Shown in pieces: positions 31,298 through 39,431 of a DNA stretch of 41,024 bases. Numbering within the stretch: the stretch's first letter is position 1; each line of letters begins with the position of its first letter. The stretch comes from a virus: positions 1 through 41,024 of IMG/VR virus record IMGVR_UViG_3300045135_003520; one strand, written 5' to 3'. Both the position numbers and the translations under genes were made by a program. The notes under the pieces were generated by a model. That model was not told where the DNA came from. It worked only from the letters and a program-made list of their open reading frames with translations, and made no database searches.

Positions 31298-34150
31298 ATG
31301 AAAATGGAAGAAAGACAACAACTGGACAAGAACTTCATAGGCAGGATTCTCGGTACTGACACCATATGCATTGAAAATGATAGCGTACAGGTTGTTAAAA
31401 AAGGCGTTGTTATTTCATCGATTTCGCTTAAAGAAAGTAAGATTTTCGCAGCTTATGAAAAAGGCCTTTTTGGTGGAAGACTTATTCTTGAAGACAGCGG
31501 TCGTAAAATCCATTTAAGTTTTTTGAAGCCTGATGGCTCTGCAGCATTCTTAAAAAACATCAACAAAATTATCTCCAATAATATTTGCAAATACGTTACT
31601 TCATCATTCAGTACCTTTACAAAGTTTGTATTCGAAGAATACCCAAGAGATTCAAGATTTGACCTTCTTTCTAACTTATGTAGTCACGTCTCAAAAGCTT
31701 ATAAAAATCAAGAGCAGCTGTGGGAAAAATATATTGCTAATGACGTTATCGAAAAAGCAGCATATCTTGTTTCACACTACCCGATTAATCCAAGCGTGCT
31801 TCGATCAAAACACGAGTCCATATTTTTAGAGGAAAGAAAAACATTTTTTGATCGTGTTGAATCAAACCCTTTGACGCAAGAACAACGCTTAGGAGTACTT
31901 CGCTCAAATGACAAAAATATGGTGCTGGCTGCGGCGGGCACTGGAAAAACATCTGTAATTGTTGCGAAAGCCTTGGACTTAATTGATCGCAGGTTGGCTG
32001 CACCATCTGAAATTCTAGTATTGGCATACAACAGGGATGCCGCTGAGGAGCTTCAGGAGAGACTCGCTGATAAAGCTAAAAAGAGCAATATAGACTTAGA
32101 GACTCCGCCACAAATATCAACATTTCATGCCCTAGGCAGAAAGTTGCTACGAGAAACTGGAATCTCTACTCATATGAGTGTTTTTACCGAAGATAACTTC
32201 AAATTAAAGCAGTGGGTTACCAAATGGATTGAAGACTACCTGAGAGAAGACACATCTCGAGTTTATGACTTGATAGAACTGTCTACTCAGCCTGCCAATC
32301 CGTTCGAGTTCAAATCAAAGGCAGATTATGAAAGGTATATTAGGGACAACGAATTTAGAACCTTAAACAACGAACTGGTTAAGGGTTATCAGGAGTTACA
32401 AATTGCGAACTTCCTTTTCATAAACAGGGTTCAGTACAGGTATGAAGCTCCTTACGTCAGTAAGCGTCGAATAGATATCGGGTTTGATTACAAACCTGAT
32501 TTTCATTTAGAAGGAACCAATATTTACATCGAGCATTTTGGCGTAGACCGGAATGGGAAAACTCGCCCTGACATTGATGCAATAAAATATTGTGAATCAA
32601 TGGAAAGCAAGCGCGTCTTGCATAAAGAATTCGAAACAATATTGATTGAAACGTTCCATTATGAATGGTGTGAAAACACCCTGCTCTCAGGACTTAACGA
32701 GAAGCTCGTTGCAAAGGGGGTGAAGCTAGATCCAATGGATCCGAATGAAATATTCGAAAAGCTAAACCAGGAGGGACATATCGCAAACTGGAGTGACCTA
32801 ATGAAAAAAGCGCTCCAAGCAATCCGTGTTGAAAGGCTTACAAAGGCGCTGATGAAAAGTCGGTTTGAGAATGCAAATATTCACCGACCTGAAAAGTACG
32901 CCGATTTATTAGATGACCTACATAAAGGCTACGTAGCAGAGCTCAATAGCCAAAACGCGATTGACTTCGATGACATGATCATTCGAGCAATACAAGTTGT
33001 GAATCAAGGACAATTCAAGCCGGAATGGAAATACATCTTAGTTGATGAGTTTCAAGATATCTCAGCATCTCGAATGGAGTTCATTCAAGCTCTTGTTGAG
33101 AAAGGGCCTGATCCATCTTTGACTGTTGTAGGTGATGACTGGCAGTCAATATATCGTTTCTCTGGTGGCAAGTTAGAGCTAACAACCAGATTTGGAGAAA
33201 TGGTTGGTGCTTACACGGAGACCAAGCTTCAAAAGACATTTCGCTACAATAACAGCATTGCTAACACCGCTGGGCAATTCATCATGGAAAATTCCGAGCA
33301 ATTCAAAAAGCATATAGAAACCCATAGCAGAGTAAATCAACCACAAGTCTTTTTGCTTGATGACAAGGTTGGAAACCAAGGAGGAGTTTATGAGAGGGTT
33401 TTAGAAGTCGTACAAAAAATACGTGAGAATGACTCTTCGGGAAGCATTTCAATTATCGCTCGCTATAATTATTTACTTCAAGAAGCTAAGCAAACGATTT
33501 CCAGCGCCAGATTAAGCAAAGGTATAAATTTTTGGAGCTTTCATCGCTCTAAGGGATTGGAGGCTGATTACTGTATTTTAATCGGGTTCTTTCAAGGAAA
33601 AAGCGGGTTTCCAAACGAAAATAGAAATGAAGCAATCATTGAAGCATTACTACCCAGCTTGGATTCGTACCCCCACTCGGAAGAACGAAGGTTGCTTTAT
33701 GTAGGAATAACTAGAGCAAGACACAAATCATATATAATTGCTGATCCAACAGCACCATCAGACTTTATCACGGAACTTCTAGCTCCAAAGTACGAAATAA
33801 ATATAGTATCCAAAACATTCCAGGAGCAGTATCGAAAGATTTTCAAGTGCCCGAATTGTGAAGACGGTTACCTTCGGTTAGTTAGCGGAAAATTTGGGGA
33901 GTTTTATTCCTGCAGTTCAGGGCATGGCTGTGACGTTGGAAAGGCAAGGGTCTGTACCAAATGTAGAGCACCTTCTATTGATAAACGCAATGCAAGTGTA
34001 TGCAATAACATTGCTTGCAGTAATACTATGAAGATATGCGACAAATGCGGTCGCCCAATGAAAATGCGAAACGGGAAGTTTGGCCAATTTTGGGGATGTA
34101 CTGGTTATGGGATTAAAGATGATCAGTGCAAAAACACCAATAGAGCTTAG
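31298..34150 (+). CDS. SF1 helicase (UvrD/HelD-like) with nuclease-like insert and zinc ribbons
   Basis: A 950-residue accessory helicase. Walker A is LAAAGTGKTSVI (about 212-222). Motif II is ILVDEFQDISASRMEF (about 580-595), and later motifs include VVGDDWQSIYRFSGG and the C-terminal YVGITRARHKSYI. Between them, about residues 380-475, is an insert, YKPDFHLEGTNIYIEHFGVDRNGK, which looks like a PD-(D/E)XK core. The end, from about 850, has two topoisomerase-type Cys4 ribbons: CPNCEDGYLRLVSGKFGEFYSC and CDKCGRPMKMRNGKFGQFWGC. I start at the ATG at 31298; a TTG at 31283 is the alternative. It lies 69 bp after ImmA/IrrE on the same strand. Confidence 0.88.
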   Translation: MKMEERQQLDKNFIGRILGTDTICIENDSVQVVKKGVVISSISLKESKIFAAYEKGLFGGRLILEDSGRKIHLSFLKPDGSAAFLKNINKIISNNICKYVTSSFSTFTKFVFEEYPRDSRFDLLSNLCSHVSKAYKNQEQLWEKYIANDVIEKAAYLVSHYPINPSVLRSKHESIFLEERKTFFDRVESNPLTQEQRLGVLRSNDKNMVLAAAGTGKTSVIVAKALDLIDRRLAAPSEILVLAYNRDAAEELQERLADKAKKSNIDLETPPQISTFHALGRKLLRETGISTHMSVFTEDNFKLKQWVTKWIEDYLREDTSRVYDLIELSTQPANPFEFKSKADYERYIRDNEFRTLNNELVKGYQELQIANFLFINRVQYRYEAPYVSKRRIDIGFDYKPDFHLEGTNIYIEHFGVDRNGKTRPDIDAIKYCESMESKRVLHKEFETILIETFHYEWCENTLLSGLNEKLVAKGVKLDPMDPNEIFEKLNQEGHIANWSDLMKKALQAIRVERLTKALMKSRFENANIHRPEKYADLLDDLHKGYVAELNSQNAIDFDDMIIRAIQVVNQGQFKPEWKYILVDEFQDISASRMEFIQALVEKGPDPSLTVVGDDWQSIYRFSGGKLELTTRFGEMVGAYTETKLQKTFRYNNSIANTAGQFIMENSEQFKKHIETHSRVNQPQVFLLDDKVGNQGGVYERVLEVVQKIRENDSSGSISIIARYNYLLQEAKQTISSARLSKGINFWSFHRSKGLEADYCILIGFFQGKSGFPNENRNEAIIEALLPSLDSYPHSEERRLLYVGITRARHKSYIIADPTAPSDFITELLAPKYEINIVSKTFQEQYRKIFKCPNCEDGYLRLVSGKFGEFYSCSSGHGCDVGKARVCTKCRAPSIDKRNASVCNNIACSNTMKICDKCGRPMKMRNGKFGQFWGCTGYGIKDDQCKNTNRA

Positions 34151-34276
34151 ATGTATGAACACCTAGAAAATTTTCACTGTAAATTTTATCTTAAATTGCA
34201 ATCCTTACTCAGTTTTCCGCAGCAATTAGTAGGCACTGTAAACTCCCTCATGGCTTGCTAGCTGCACAAAAACGAC

Positions 34277-34301
34277 AATGTTCAACAGTATTTTGAACAT
34301 T
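34277..34301. promoter_or_regulatory. Perfect 9-bp inverted repeat upstream of the recombinase module
   Basis: AATGTTCAA (34277-34285) and TTGAACATT (34293-34301) form a perfect dyad with a seven-base CAGTATT spacer. It sits 15 bases before the preferred start of the next gene, where a repressor would block initiation. It could also be a recombinase half-site pair. The preceding 34151-34276 is noncoding and unremarkable. Confidence 0.55.
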
Positions 34302-34316
34302 AAGAGTGGTAAGCAA

Positions 34317-34535
34317 ATGCAACAAACAAACCCGTTATCTCCGCACAGAATGACTCCCGAACAACGCGTTCATGAGGTCGCTAACATCATCGCTCAAGGC
34401 ATAATCAGGCTTAGAGCCCCCCATTTAAATAAGGCACAATTATTGGACTCAGATAGCAATTTTTCACTTGCTATGTCTGCCTACCGAAGCGTTCATGTTG
34501 AAACAGAGAACGCCAACACTTCGGAGGAAAAATGA
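34317..34535 (+). CDS. Small hypothetical protein of the recombinase module
   Basis: A 72-residue protein: MQQTNPLSPHRMTPEQRVHEVANIIAQGIIRLRAPHLNKAQLLDSDSNF, then a tail with TSEEK. Proteins with this TPEQRV...AXGIIRL core commonly precede DUF2924 genes in prophage recombinase modules; I know of no defined function. I start at the ATG at 34317 because the earlier ATG at 34278 lies inside the inverted repeat. Its stop overlaps the DUF2924 start by four bases, so the three genes probably form one operon. Confidence 0.75.
   Translation: MQQTNPLSPHRMTPEQRVHEVANIIAQGIIRLRAPHLNKAQLLDSDSNFSLAMSAYRSVHVETENANTSEEK
34486..34498 (+). repeat. GAAGCGTTCATGT motif, copy 3
   Basis: The third identical copy lies inside the coding sequence of the small gene before DUF2924, ending 33 nt before the ATG at 34532. 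It is read there as part of RSVHV, so here the motif is also under coding constraint. Confidence 0.55.
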
Positions 34536-35023
34536 GCTCAAACATCATATTCGAACCATCATCATCAGCAGTTGCGCAAATAGCCCAGCTATCAGATATG
34601 ACAATGGACGAAATTAAATCATTGTGGCGACAACTTTACCGCAAAGAGCCACCAACCCATATTCGATCCTTCCTAGAGAAGCGCTTGGCTTTTCGATTGC
34701 AAGAAGTCGAATTTAGGCGCGCACATCAAAACTTTGCCGACAAAAACGATCGGCGTATTAATGCCATCGTAAATACAGGCAAAAAGCCTCTGCGAGATCG
34801 ATACCCAAAACCTATACCTGGAACTGTTTTAAGCCGCATCTACCAAGAAAAGGAACACAAGGTTACCGTCACCCACGACGAACAGTTTGAATTTGAAGGC
34901 CGGATTTATAAAAGCCTTTCAGTAATCGCAAGAGAGATTACTGGTACACGCTGGTCCGGGCCGCTGTTCTTTGGCCTGAGAAAAGAAAACCATGATAAGA
35001 AAAAAAAGCGGAGTAAAAAATAA
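34532..35023 (+). CDS. DUF2924 protein
   Basis: A 163-residue DUF2924 protein. The N-terminal helical part (AQIAQLSDMTMDEIKSLWRQLYRKEPPTHIRSFLEKRLAFRLQE) is the family signature. It is followed by the basic RYPKPIPGTVLSRIYQEKEHKVTVTHDEQFEFEGRIYKSLSVIAREITGTRWSGPLFFGL, whose last third is a typical short beta-sheet region. The family sits next to serine recombinases in many prophages and may act as an accessory DNA-binding factor. GGAGGAAAA precedes its ATG, and it is coupled to the recombinase gene (stop and ATG share one base). Confidence 0.9.
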   Translation: MSSNIIFEPSSSAVAQIAQLSDMTMDEIKSLWRQLYRKEPPTHIRSFLEKRLAFRLQEVEFRRAHQNFADKNDRRINAIVNTGKKPLRDRYPKPIPGTVLSRIYQEKEHKVTVTHDEQFEFEGRIYKSLSVIAREITGTRWSGPLFFGLRKENHDKKKKRSKK

Positions 35024-36369
35024 TGTCAGAACAAATCAAAAAACGACTTCGCTGTGCAGTCTATACACGCAAGTCAACAGAAGAGGGGCTGGACCAAGAT
35101 TACAACTCAATCGATGCACAACGCGATGCTGGCCATGCTTACATAGCCAGTCAACGAGCTGAGGGTTGGATTCCCGTTGAGGATGATTATGACGATCCTG
35201 CATTTTCAGGCGGCAACATGGATCGCCCAGCGATGAAGCGATTACTTAAAGATATCCAAGATGACAAAGTCGATGTCGTGGTGGTTTACAAAATTGATCG
35301 GTTAACACGAAGCCTGACTGACTTCTCCAAAATGATTGAAGTGTTCGAACAACATAACACTTCTTTTGTATCCGTCACTCAGCAATTTAATACCACTAAT
35401 TCAATGGGGCGGCTGATGTTAAACATTCTCCTCTCATTCGCGCAATTTGAAAGAGAGGTAACCGGTGAACGTATTCGAGACAAGATTACCGCCAGCAAGA
35501 AGAAAGGCATGTGGATGGGCGGCATCCCACCGCTGGGGTATGACGTAAAAGACCGACACCTGATCATTAATCCAAAAGAAGCGAAATTAATTCAGCAGGT
35601 GTTTAAACGGTTTACAGAGATTGGCTCAACAACACTATTGTACAAAGAACTAAGACTAGAAGGCGCAACCAGCAAATCATGGACAACTCAAGACGGGCGT
35701 TTCCGCCCTGGCAAGCCAATCGACAGAGGCCTTATCTATAAGCTACTGCACAATCGCACTTACCTCGGCGAACTCAGGCACAAAGATCAATGGTACCAAG
35801 GCAAGCACGACGCCATAATTGATCAAAAACTTTGGGACGATGTTCACTCCATACTCGCAGTGAATGGCCATAAGCGCGGCAATTATACTCGCGCTAAAAT
35901 ACCATTCCTTCTGAAAGGCATGGTATTCGCCGAAGATGGTCGAGCGCTGACTACTTGGAGTTCAACTAAGAAAAAGAGTGGCCGACGGTATCGCTACTAC
36001 ATCAGCACTCGCGATACTAAGGAATATTCTGGCGCATCAGGCTTACCGAGAATACCCGCCGCTGAATTGGAGTCGGCCGTAGTCGAGCAAATCAGAGGTA
36101 TTCTCAAAGCACCGCCCATTACTCAGCAGGTTGCATCGATTGCCAATCAGCAGGGCCACGAAATTGATGAAGCTCAGGTCACTGTCGCACTCAATAAAAT
36201 CGATAACGTCTGGGAGCAACTATTCCCCGACGAACAATCTCGGATTATCAAACTGTTGATCGAGAAGGTCATTGTTAAGCCCGACAATATTGATATCAGG
36301 CTTTGGGAAAATGGTGTTGAGCGCCTCGCGCTAGAAATTACAGACTCAGCTAAGCAGGAGGTGGCATGA
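35023..36369 (+). CDS. Large serine recombinase, short form without canonical zinc ribbon
   Basis: A 448-residue serine recombinase. The catalytic domain has CAVYTRKSTEEGLDQDYNSI with Ser18, and YKIDRLTRSLTDF with Arg93 and Arg96. The LSFAQFEREVTGERIRDKI helix is typical. The recombinase domain from about 165 has GIPPLGYDVKDRHLIINPKEA and LLHNRTYLGELRHKD. At the usual zinc-ribbon position (CGxCG) the sequence reads LLKGMVFAEDGRALTT, with no cysteines, so that domain seems altered. It probably integrates or excises the prophage, or inverts a segment; its sites are not identified. Confidence 0.92.
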   Translation: MSEQIKKRLRCAVYTRKSTEEGLDQDYNSIDAQRDAGHAYIASQRAEGWIPVEDDYDDPAFSGGNMDRPAMKRLLKDIQDDKVDVVVVYKIDRLTRSLTDFSKMIEVFEQHNTSFVSVTQQFNTTNSMGRLMLNILLSFAQFEREVTGERIRDKITASKKKGMWMGGIPPLGYDVKDRHLIINPKEAKLIQQVFKRFTEIGSTTLLYKELRLEGATSKSWTTQDGRFRPGKPIDRGLIYKLLHNRTYLGELRHKDQWYQGKHDAIIDQKLWDDVHSILAVNGHKRGNYTRAKIPFLLKGMVFAEDGRALTTWSSTKKKSGRRYRYYISTRDTKEYSGASGLPRIPAAELESAVVEQIRGILKAPPITQQVASIANQQGHEIDEAQVTVALNKIDNVWEQLFPDEQSRIIKLLIEKVIVKPDNIDIRLWENGVERLALEITDSAKQEVA

Positions 36370-36812
36370 GTAAAGGTAGCGGCTTTAAAATTGAAATGAG
36401 TCAGTCAGGTGACTCAAGCGTTGTTGAAGCCAGTAATGGCAAACTCAGCATATCAGTCCCCATCAGCCTAAAACGCAGAAGTGGGCGACAACTGATTACC
36501 TTACCCGATGGTAAAACCCATGAGCTCAGACCATGGGACACAGATCCAACGCCTCTGCAACTTGCTTTGGCCAGAGGTCATTGCTGGCTTGCCATGCTGG
36601 AAACAGGCCAAGTTAAATCACTTAGGGAAATTGCCGAGAAAGAAGGCATCGACAACAGCTACGTTAGCCGAATGGTCAACCTAACGACACTTGCACCGGA
36701 TATCGTAGAAGCCATTCTGGACGACAAATTGCCACCAACCGTGACCTTGTTTGATCTTGCTGTTGATCCGCCTAGATTGTGGAACCAACAAAGGCAAAAG
36801 CTGCGCATTTAA
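36366..36812 (+). CDS. ParB-HTH-like protein of the recombinase module
   Basis: A 148-residue protein. The middle contains GQVKSLREIAEKEGIDNSYVSRMVNLTTLAPDIVEAILDDKLPP (about 82-125), a clear ParB/KorB-like helix-turn-helix. The first third includes PISLKRRSGRQLITLPDG, which I have seen in proteins next to serine recombinases of this kind. It overlaps the recombinase stop by four bases, so it is co-translated. A role as an accessory or regulatory DNA-binding protein for the recombinase, perhaps on the nearby dyads, is inference. Confidence 0.85.
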   Translation: MSKGSGFKIEMSQSGDSSVVEASNGKLSISVPISLKRRSGRQLITLPDGKTHELRPWDTDPTPLQLALARGHCWLAMLETGQVKSLREIAEKEGIDNSYVSRMVNLTTLAPDIVEAILDDKLPPTVTLFDLAVDPPRLWNQQRQKLRI

Positions 36813-37029
36813 CTGCAATCCTTCATCAAACGGCAAGCAGGTTTAATATGTATGATAAAGTTATACCCTAGGTGTAACTATGTAATAAAAGTCAAACTGA
36901 CTGATTCAACATACTGCACCTGACAGAGTGATCGTGCAATTAATTTTCAGAGATTGTTAGTTGGAGCTAACTTTACACGCCTTAGGATTTTAATTGATAA
37001 AATAAACATCAGAATATAGAAAGGCTATT
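36813..37029. other. Noncoding boundary between recombinase module and AT-rich operon
   Basis: This 217-bp gap marks an abrupt change to AT-rich coding DNA. It contains an imperfect palindrome, GTTATACC-CTA-GGTGTAAC (36860-36878, one mismatch), and a weak stem, GTTAG/CTAAC (36956-36971). No good promoter pair was found; TTGATA at 36994 is a weak -35 candidate for the next operon. The palindrome is a possible recombination or binding site. Confidence 0.4.
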
Positions 37030-37485
37030 ATGAAAACACTACTAACATTACTACTGCTTCCTTTTATTCTTATCATAGGGCTTATAAAAGGAATTTTCGG
37101 TGGAGCCTTGGGCGCTAAAAACCTCAAATACATCCCCAAAATAATAGAACATTTAGCCAATGATCCATCACGACAAGGCGCTGCATTCCAAGAAATAAAA
37201 TTCCCTCAAGTGCTAGCCTATGCAGAGGAAATGGGAACCGTCACTCAAAAAGAATCCAATTTTTTTAAGTTTCTAATAACGATAAACAGCAGTACATATT
37301 TGGTAAAGGTAAGCAGGGCTCATGATGGTTCAAACTGTGCTGTTTTTCATTCAGAGGAAACATCAGGCACCACTCCAAACATAACACCTATCCATAAACC
37401 AAAGAAGGAAGAAACTACCTCCCCAAATATCATTGAACAATTAAACACTGCTTATGATAAACATGAACAGAAATGCAGATGGTGA
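37030..37485 (+). CDS. Membrane-anchored hypothetical protein, first gene of polymerase-like operon
   Basis: A 151-residue protein with a hydrophobic N-terminus (MKTLLTLLLLPFILIIGLIKGIFGGALG, residues 1-28) that looks like a signal anchor or short membrane hairpin. A small soluble domain follows, with KYIPKIIEHLANDPSRQGAAFQEIKFPQVLAYAEEMG and NSSTYLVKVSRAHDGSNCAVFHSE. The last 35 residues are polar and probably disordered. I do not recognise a family. AAAGG precedes the ATG by six bases, and the gene ends 3 bp before the polymerase-like gene, so they share a transcript. It may tether the module to the membrane; that is inference. Confidence 0.7.
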   Translation: MKTLLTLLLLPFILIIGLIKGIFGGALGAKNLKYIPKIIEHLANDPSRQGAAFQEIKFPQVLAYAEEMGTVTQKESNFFKFLITINSSTYLVKVSRAHDGSNCAVFHSEETSGTTPNITPIHKPKKEETTSPNIIEQLNTAYDKHEQKCRW

Positions 37486-37488
37486 AAA

Positions 37489-39336
37489 ATGAGAGCCTCA
37501 AGAAAAACAATTACAATTGGAAGGCATGATAGCAACTTCAATTTTTTACGTGATTGCAAGAGGAAAAATAAAAGGATACGGATAGGATCACGCAACCCAA
37601 ATGAATTGGCGTGGATCAATTACAATATAATATCCACAGATTCGGACATACTATTATTTGAATCAAGGGAGTTTAAACCAATTGATTTTTTTGAGTTTGC
37701 GAAAGAAAATTCACTAAAAAACATCATGGTTCTCACACGTAAGGAACACGACTATATATTTGAGCTTTCTATTGATTTTGATATAAAAATAAAGATTTTT
37801 GAAGAATGCTTTCCGTTTTTTGATGAAATAAGATATGTCAGCAATTTGAGAGACAATATTAACGAGGCGAAAAAACTTCTAAACGAATGCAAGTCTCTAA
37901 ATCTTAATGGTGGATCTGCATTTAGATATATATCAACGTTATTTCAATATAAACAAGAACGTAAAATAAGGTATAAGAGTGAACTAGACAATATAGTATA
38001 TTTCTCTTGCCTCCCGCCATACCAAGAAGTTTTCAAAGCTAAGGAGTCTCGAAAAGACCGATTAGTCTTAGCATTGGATTTTAATGCAATGTTTTCTGAT
38101 TGTTTATTAGGCAGCTTTCCCAACCCTAAAAATTTAATATTTTCAAAATTCAACCATGATGACTACTATAGTAAACAATTAAACGATGGCTTTTATAGAG
38201 CCAAACTTATAAACGCAAGAAATACTTTTTTTCTCAAAAACCACCCATTTAGATACAGTAAATCCAATAAATCATACAACTTTAATTTATTAGAAGGCGA
38301 TTCAATTGAGGTTTTCCTTCCTAAAGAAGAAATAGATTATTATTCAAATTTCTTTTCAACTGTAGAAATTATCGAAGGAATTTACTCTGAAAGTCAGATC
38401 AAGCACCCTCTATCAGATATAGCAAAAAATATATTTAAAGAAAGAAAGTCATTCCCTTCTGGAAGCCCACGATCCAAACTTGCAAAACTAAAAGCCAACA
38501 TAATATCAAGCCTTGGAAACCCCAAAAGGTTTAAAGAATATTATTGCAAAAATAAATCAGACATCATTTCAAAAACAGAAGAACTTCTTAGTATTGAATT
38601 TGACAAAAAATTAAGCCTAGAACAAAAACTTGAACTCGCAAAAAGCAGCAACAGAGTGCAAATTTGTGACGATGAAACTAAGAGTTTGAAATTTAAAATA
38701 TTTGATACGAGAAACCACGAATCGATTTACACTCTATATTCAAAGATGATTTCAAACTCTAGAATAAAAATGATCAAACTCATCGAAAAACTCTACAAAA
38801 TAGACTCACTAGAACTATGTTATGCCAATGTTGACTCCGTACATATATCGATAAATAAGAATGACGTAGACAGCCTCTATAATTTACTCTCCTCGGAAAT
38901 ATCAGATAACATCGGAGGACTAAAAGTTGAAGCAGTAGCATCGTCTGCGTATTGGTTCGAACTAGGCAGATACTGGCTACTAAACGCTAAAAATATCGTC
39001 AAGTACAGCAACTACCTTTTCAATCAGGCTCATAGCAAAGAACATATAACAACCAGACGTAGAATAAAGAAAGCTGCATCGCTATATGGCTATAGGTATG
39101 TCAAAAGCTTCAATATGAACATATACAAAACATTTAGTTTTAAAAAACTACTAAAACCTATTGATAACATTGACAATATATCGTACGAGCGGTACGGTTT
39201 AGAGGATGTACTCAGTGCATCAGTAGCAAGCACTTCTGTTAGCAAAGAGAAGGTTCGAAGTCATTCTTTGAAGTCATCATTGCTTCAAGAACTTGCTACC
39301 GTTGAGTGTTCTTCGAACATTACACATAAATTGTGA
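37489..39336 (+). CDS. Family B DNA polymerase-like protein (protein-primed type), variant motif C
   Basis: A 615-residue AT-rich protein. Palm motifs resemble phi29-type protein-primed polymerases: motif A VLALDFNAMFSD with D197; motif B KLAKLKANIISSLG at 330-343 (phi29 KLMLNSLYG); motif C LCYANVDSVHISI, where the YxDTDS box reads Y445-A-N-V-D449-S. After motif C comes LKVEAVASSAYWFELGRYWLLNAK, which parallels the phi29 segment with W and KYL. The first 190 residues show no exonuclease motifs. The main metal-binding Asp residues are kept, while the first Asp of DTD is Asn. It could be a polymerase or primer-making enzyme of a defence system. The homology is by eye and needs a profile search. 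Confidence 0.68.
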   Translation: MRASRKTITIGRHDSNFNFLRDCKRKNKRIRIGSRNPNELAWINYNIISTDSDILLFESREFKPIDFFEFAKENSLKNIMVLTRKEHDYIFELSIDFDIKIKIFEECFPFFDEIRYVSNLRDNINEAKKLLNECKSLNLNGGSAFRYISTLFQYKQERKIRYKSELDNIVYFSCLPPYQEVFKAKESRKDRLVLALDFNAMFSDCLLGSFPNPKNLIFSKFNHDDYYSKQLNDGFYRAKLINARNTFFLKNHPFRYSKSNKSYNFNLLEGDSIEVFLPKEEIDYYSNFFSTVEIIEGIYSESQIKHPLSDIAKNIFKERKSFPSGSPRSKLAKLKANIISSLGNPKRFKEYYCKNKSDIISKTEELLSIEFDKKLSLEQKLELAKSSNRVQICDDETKSLKFKIFDTRNHESIYTLYSKMISNSRIKMIKLIEKLYKIDSLELCYANVDSVHISINKNDVDSLYNLLSSEISDNIGGLKVEAVASSAYWFELGRYWLLNAKNIVKYSNYLFNQAHSKEHITTRRRIKKAASLYGYRYVKSFNMNIYKTFSFKKLLKPIDNIDNISYERYGLEDVLSASVASTSVSKEKVRSHSLKSSLLQELATVECSSNITHKL

Positions 39337-39352
39337 CATTTTGTCTTGCTAA

Positions 39353-39369
39353 GGAGGGCTATGCCCTCC
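39353..39369 (+). promoter_or_regulatory. Stem-loop between polymerase-like and SSB-tip genes
   Basis: GGAGGGC-TAT-GCCCTCC forms a perfect seven-pair stem that buries an AAGGAGG ribosome-binding sequence. An ATG in the loop opens a 20-codon leader frame (39361-39423) ending nine bases before the likely start of the next gene. This has the look of a translational control element, though no U tract follows. Confidence 0.45.
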
Positions 39370-39431
39370 GTTTATTCTACCTTTCGGTCCTTGAAGATAT
39401 TTTCACGGACGTATATATTTTGAGGTTTGGT

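Noticed and set aside
39333-39431. GTG start at 39333 giving a 388-residue SSB-tip protein
   Set aside because: It overlaps the previous stop as GTGA but has no ribosome-binding site and would translate through a stable stem-loop; the ATG at 39432 has GAGG at good distance. It remains possible.
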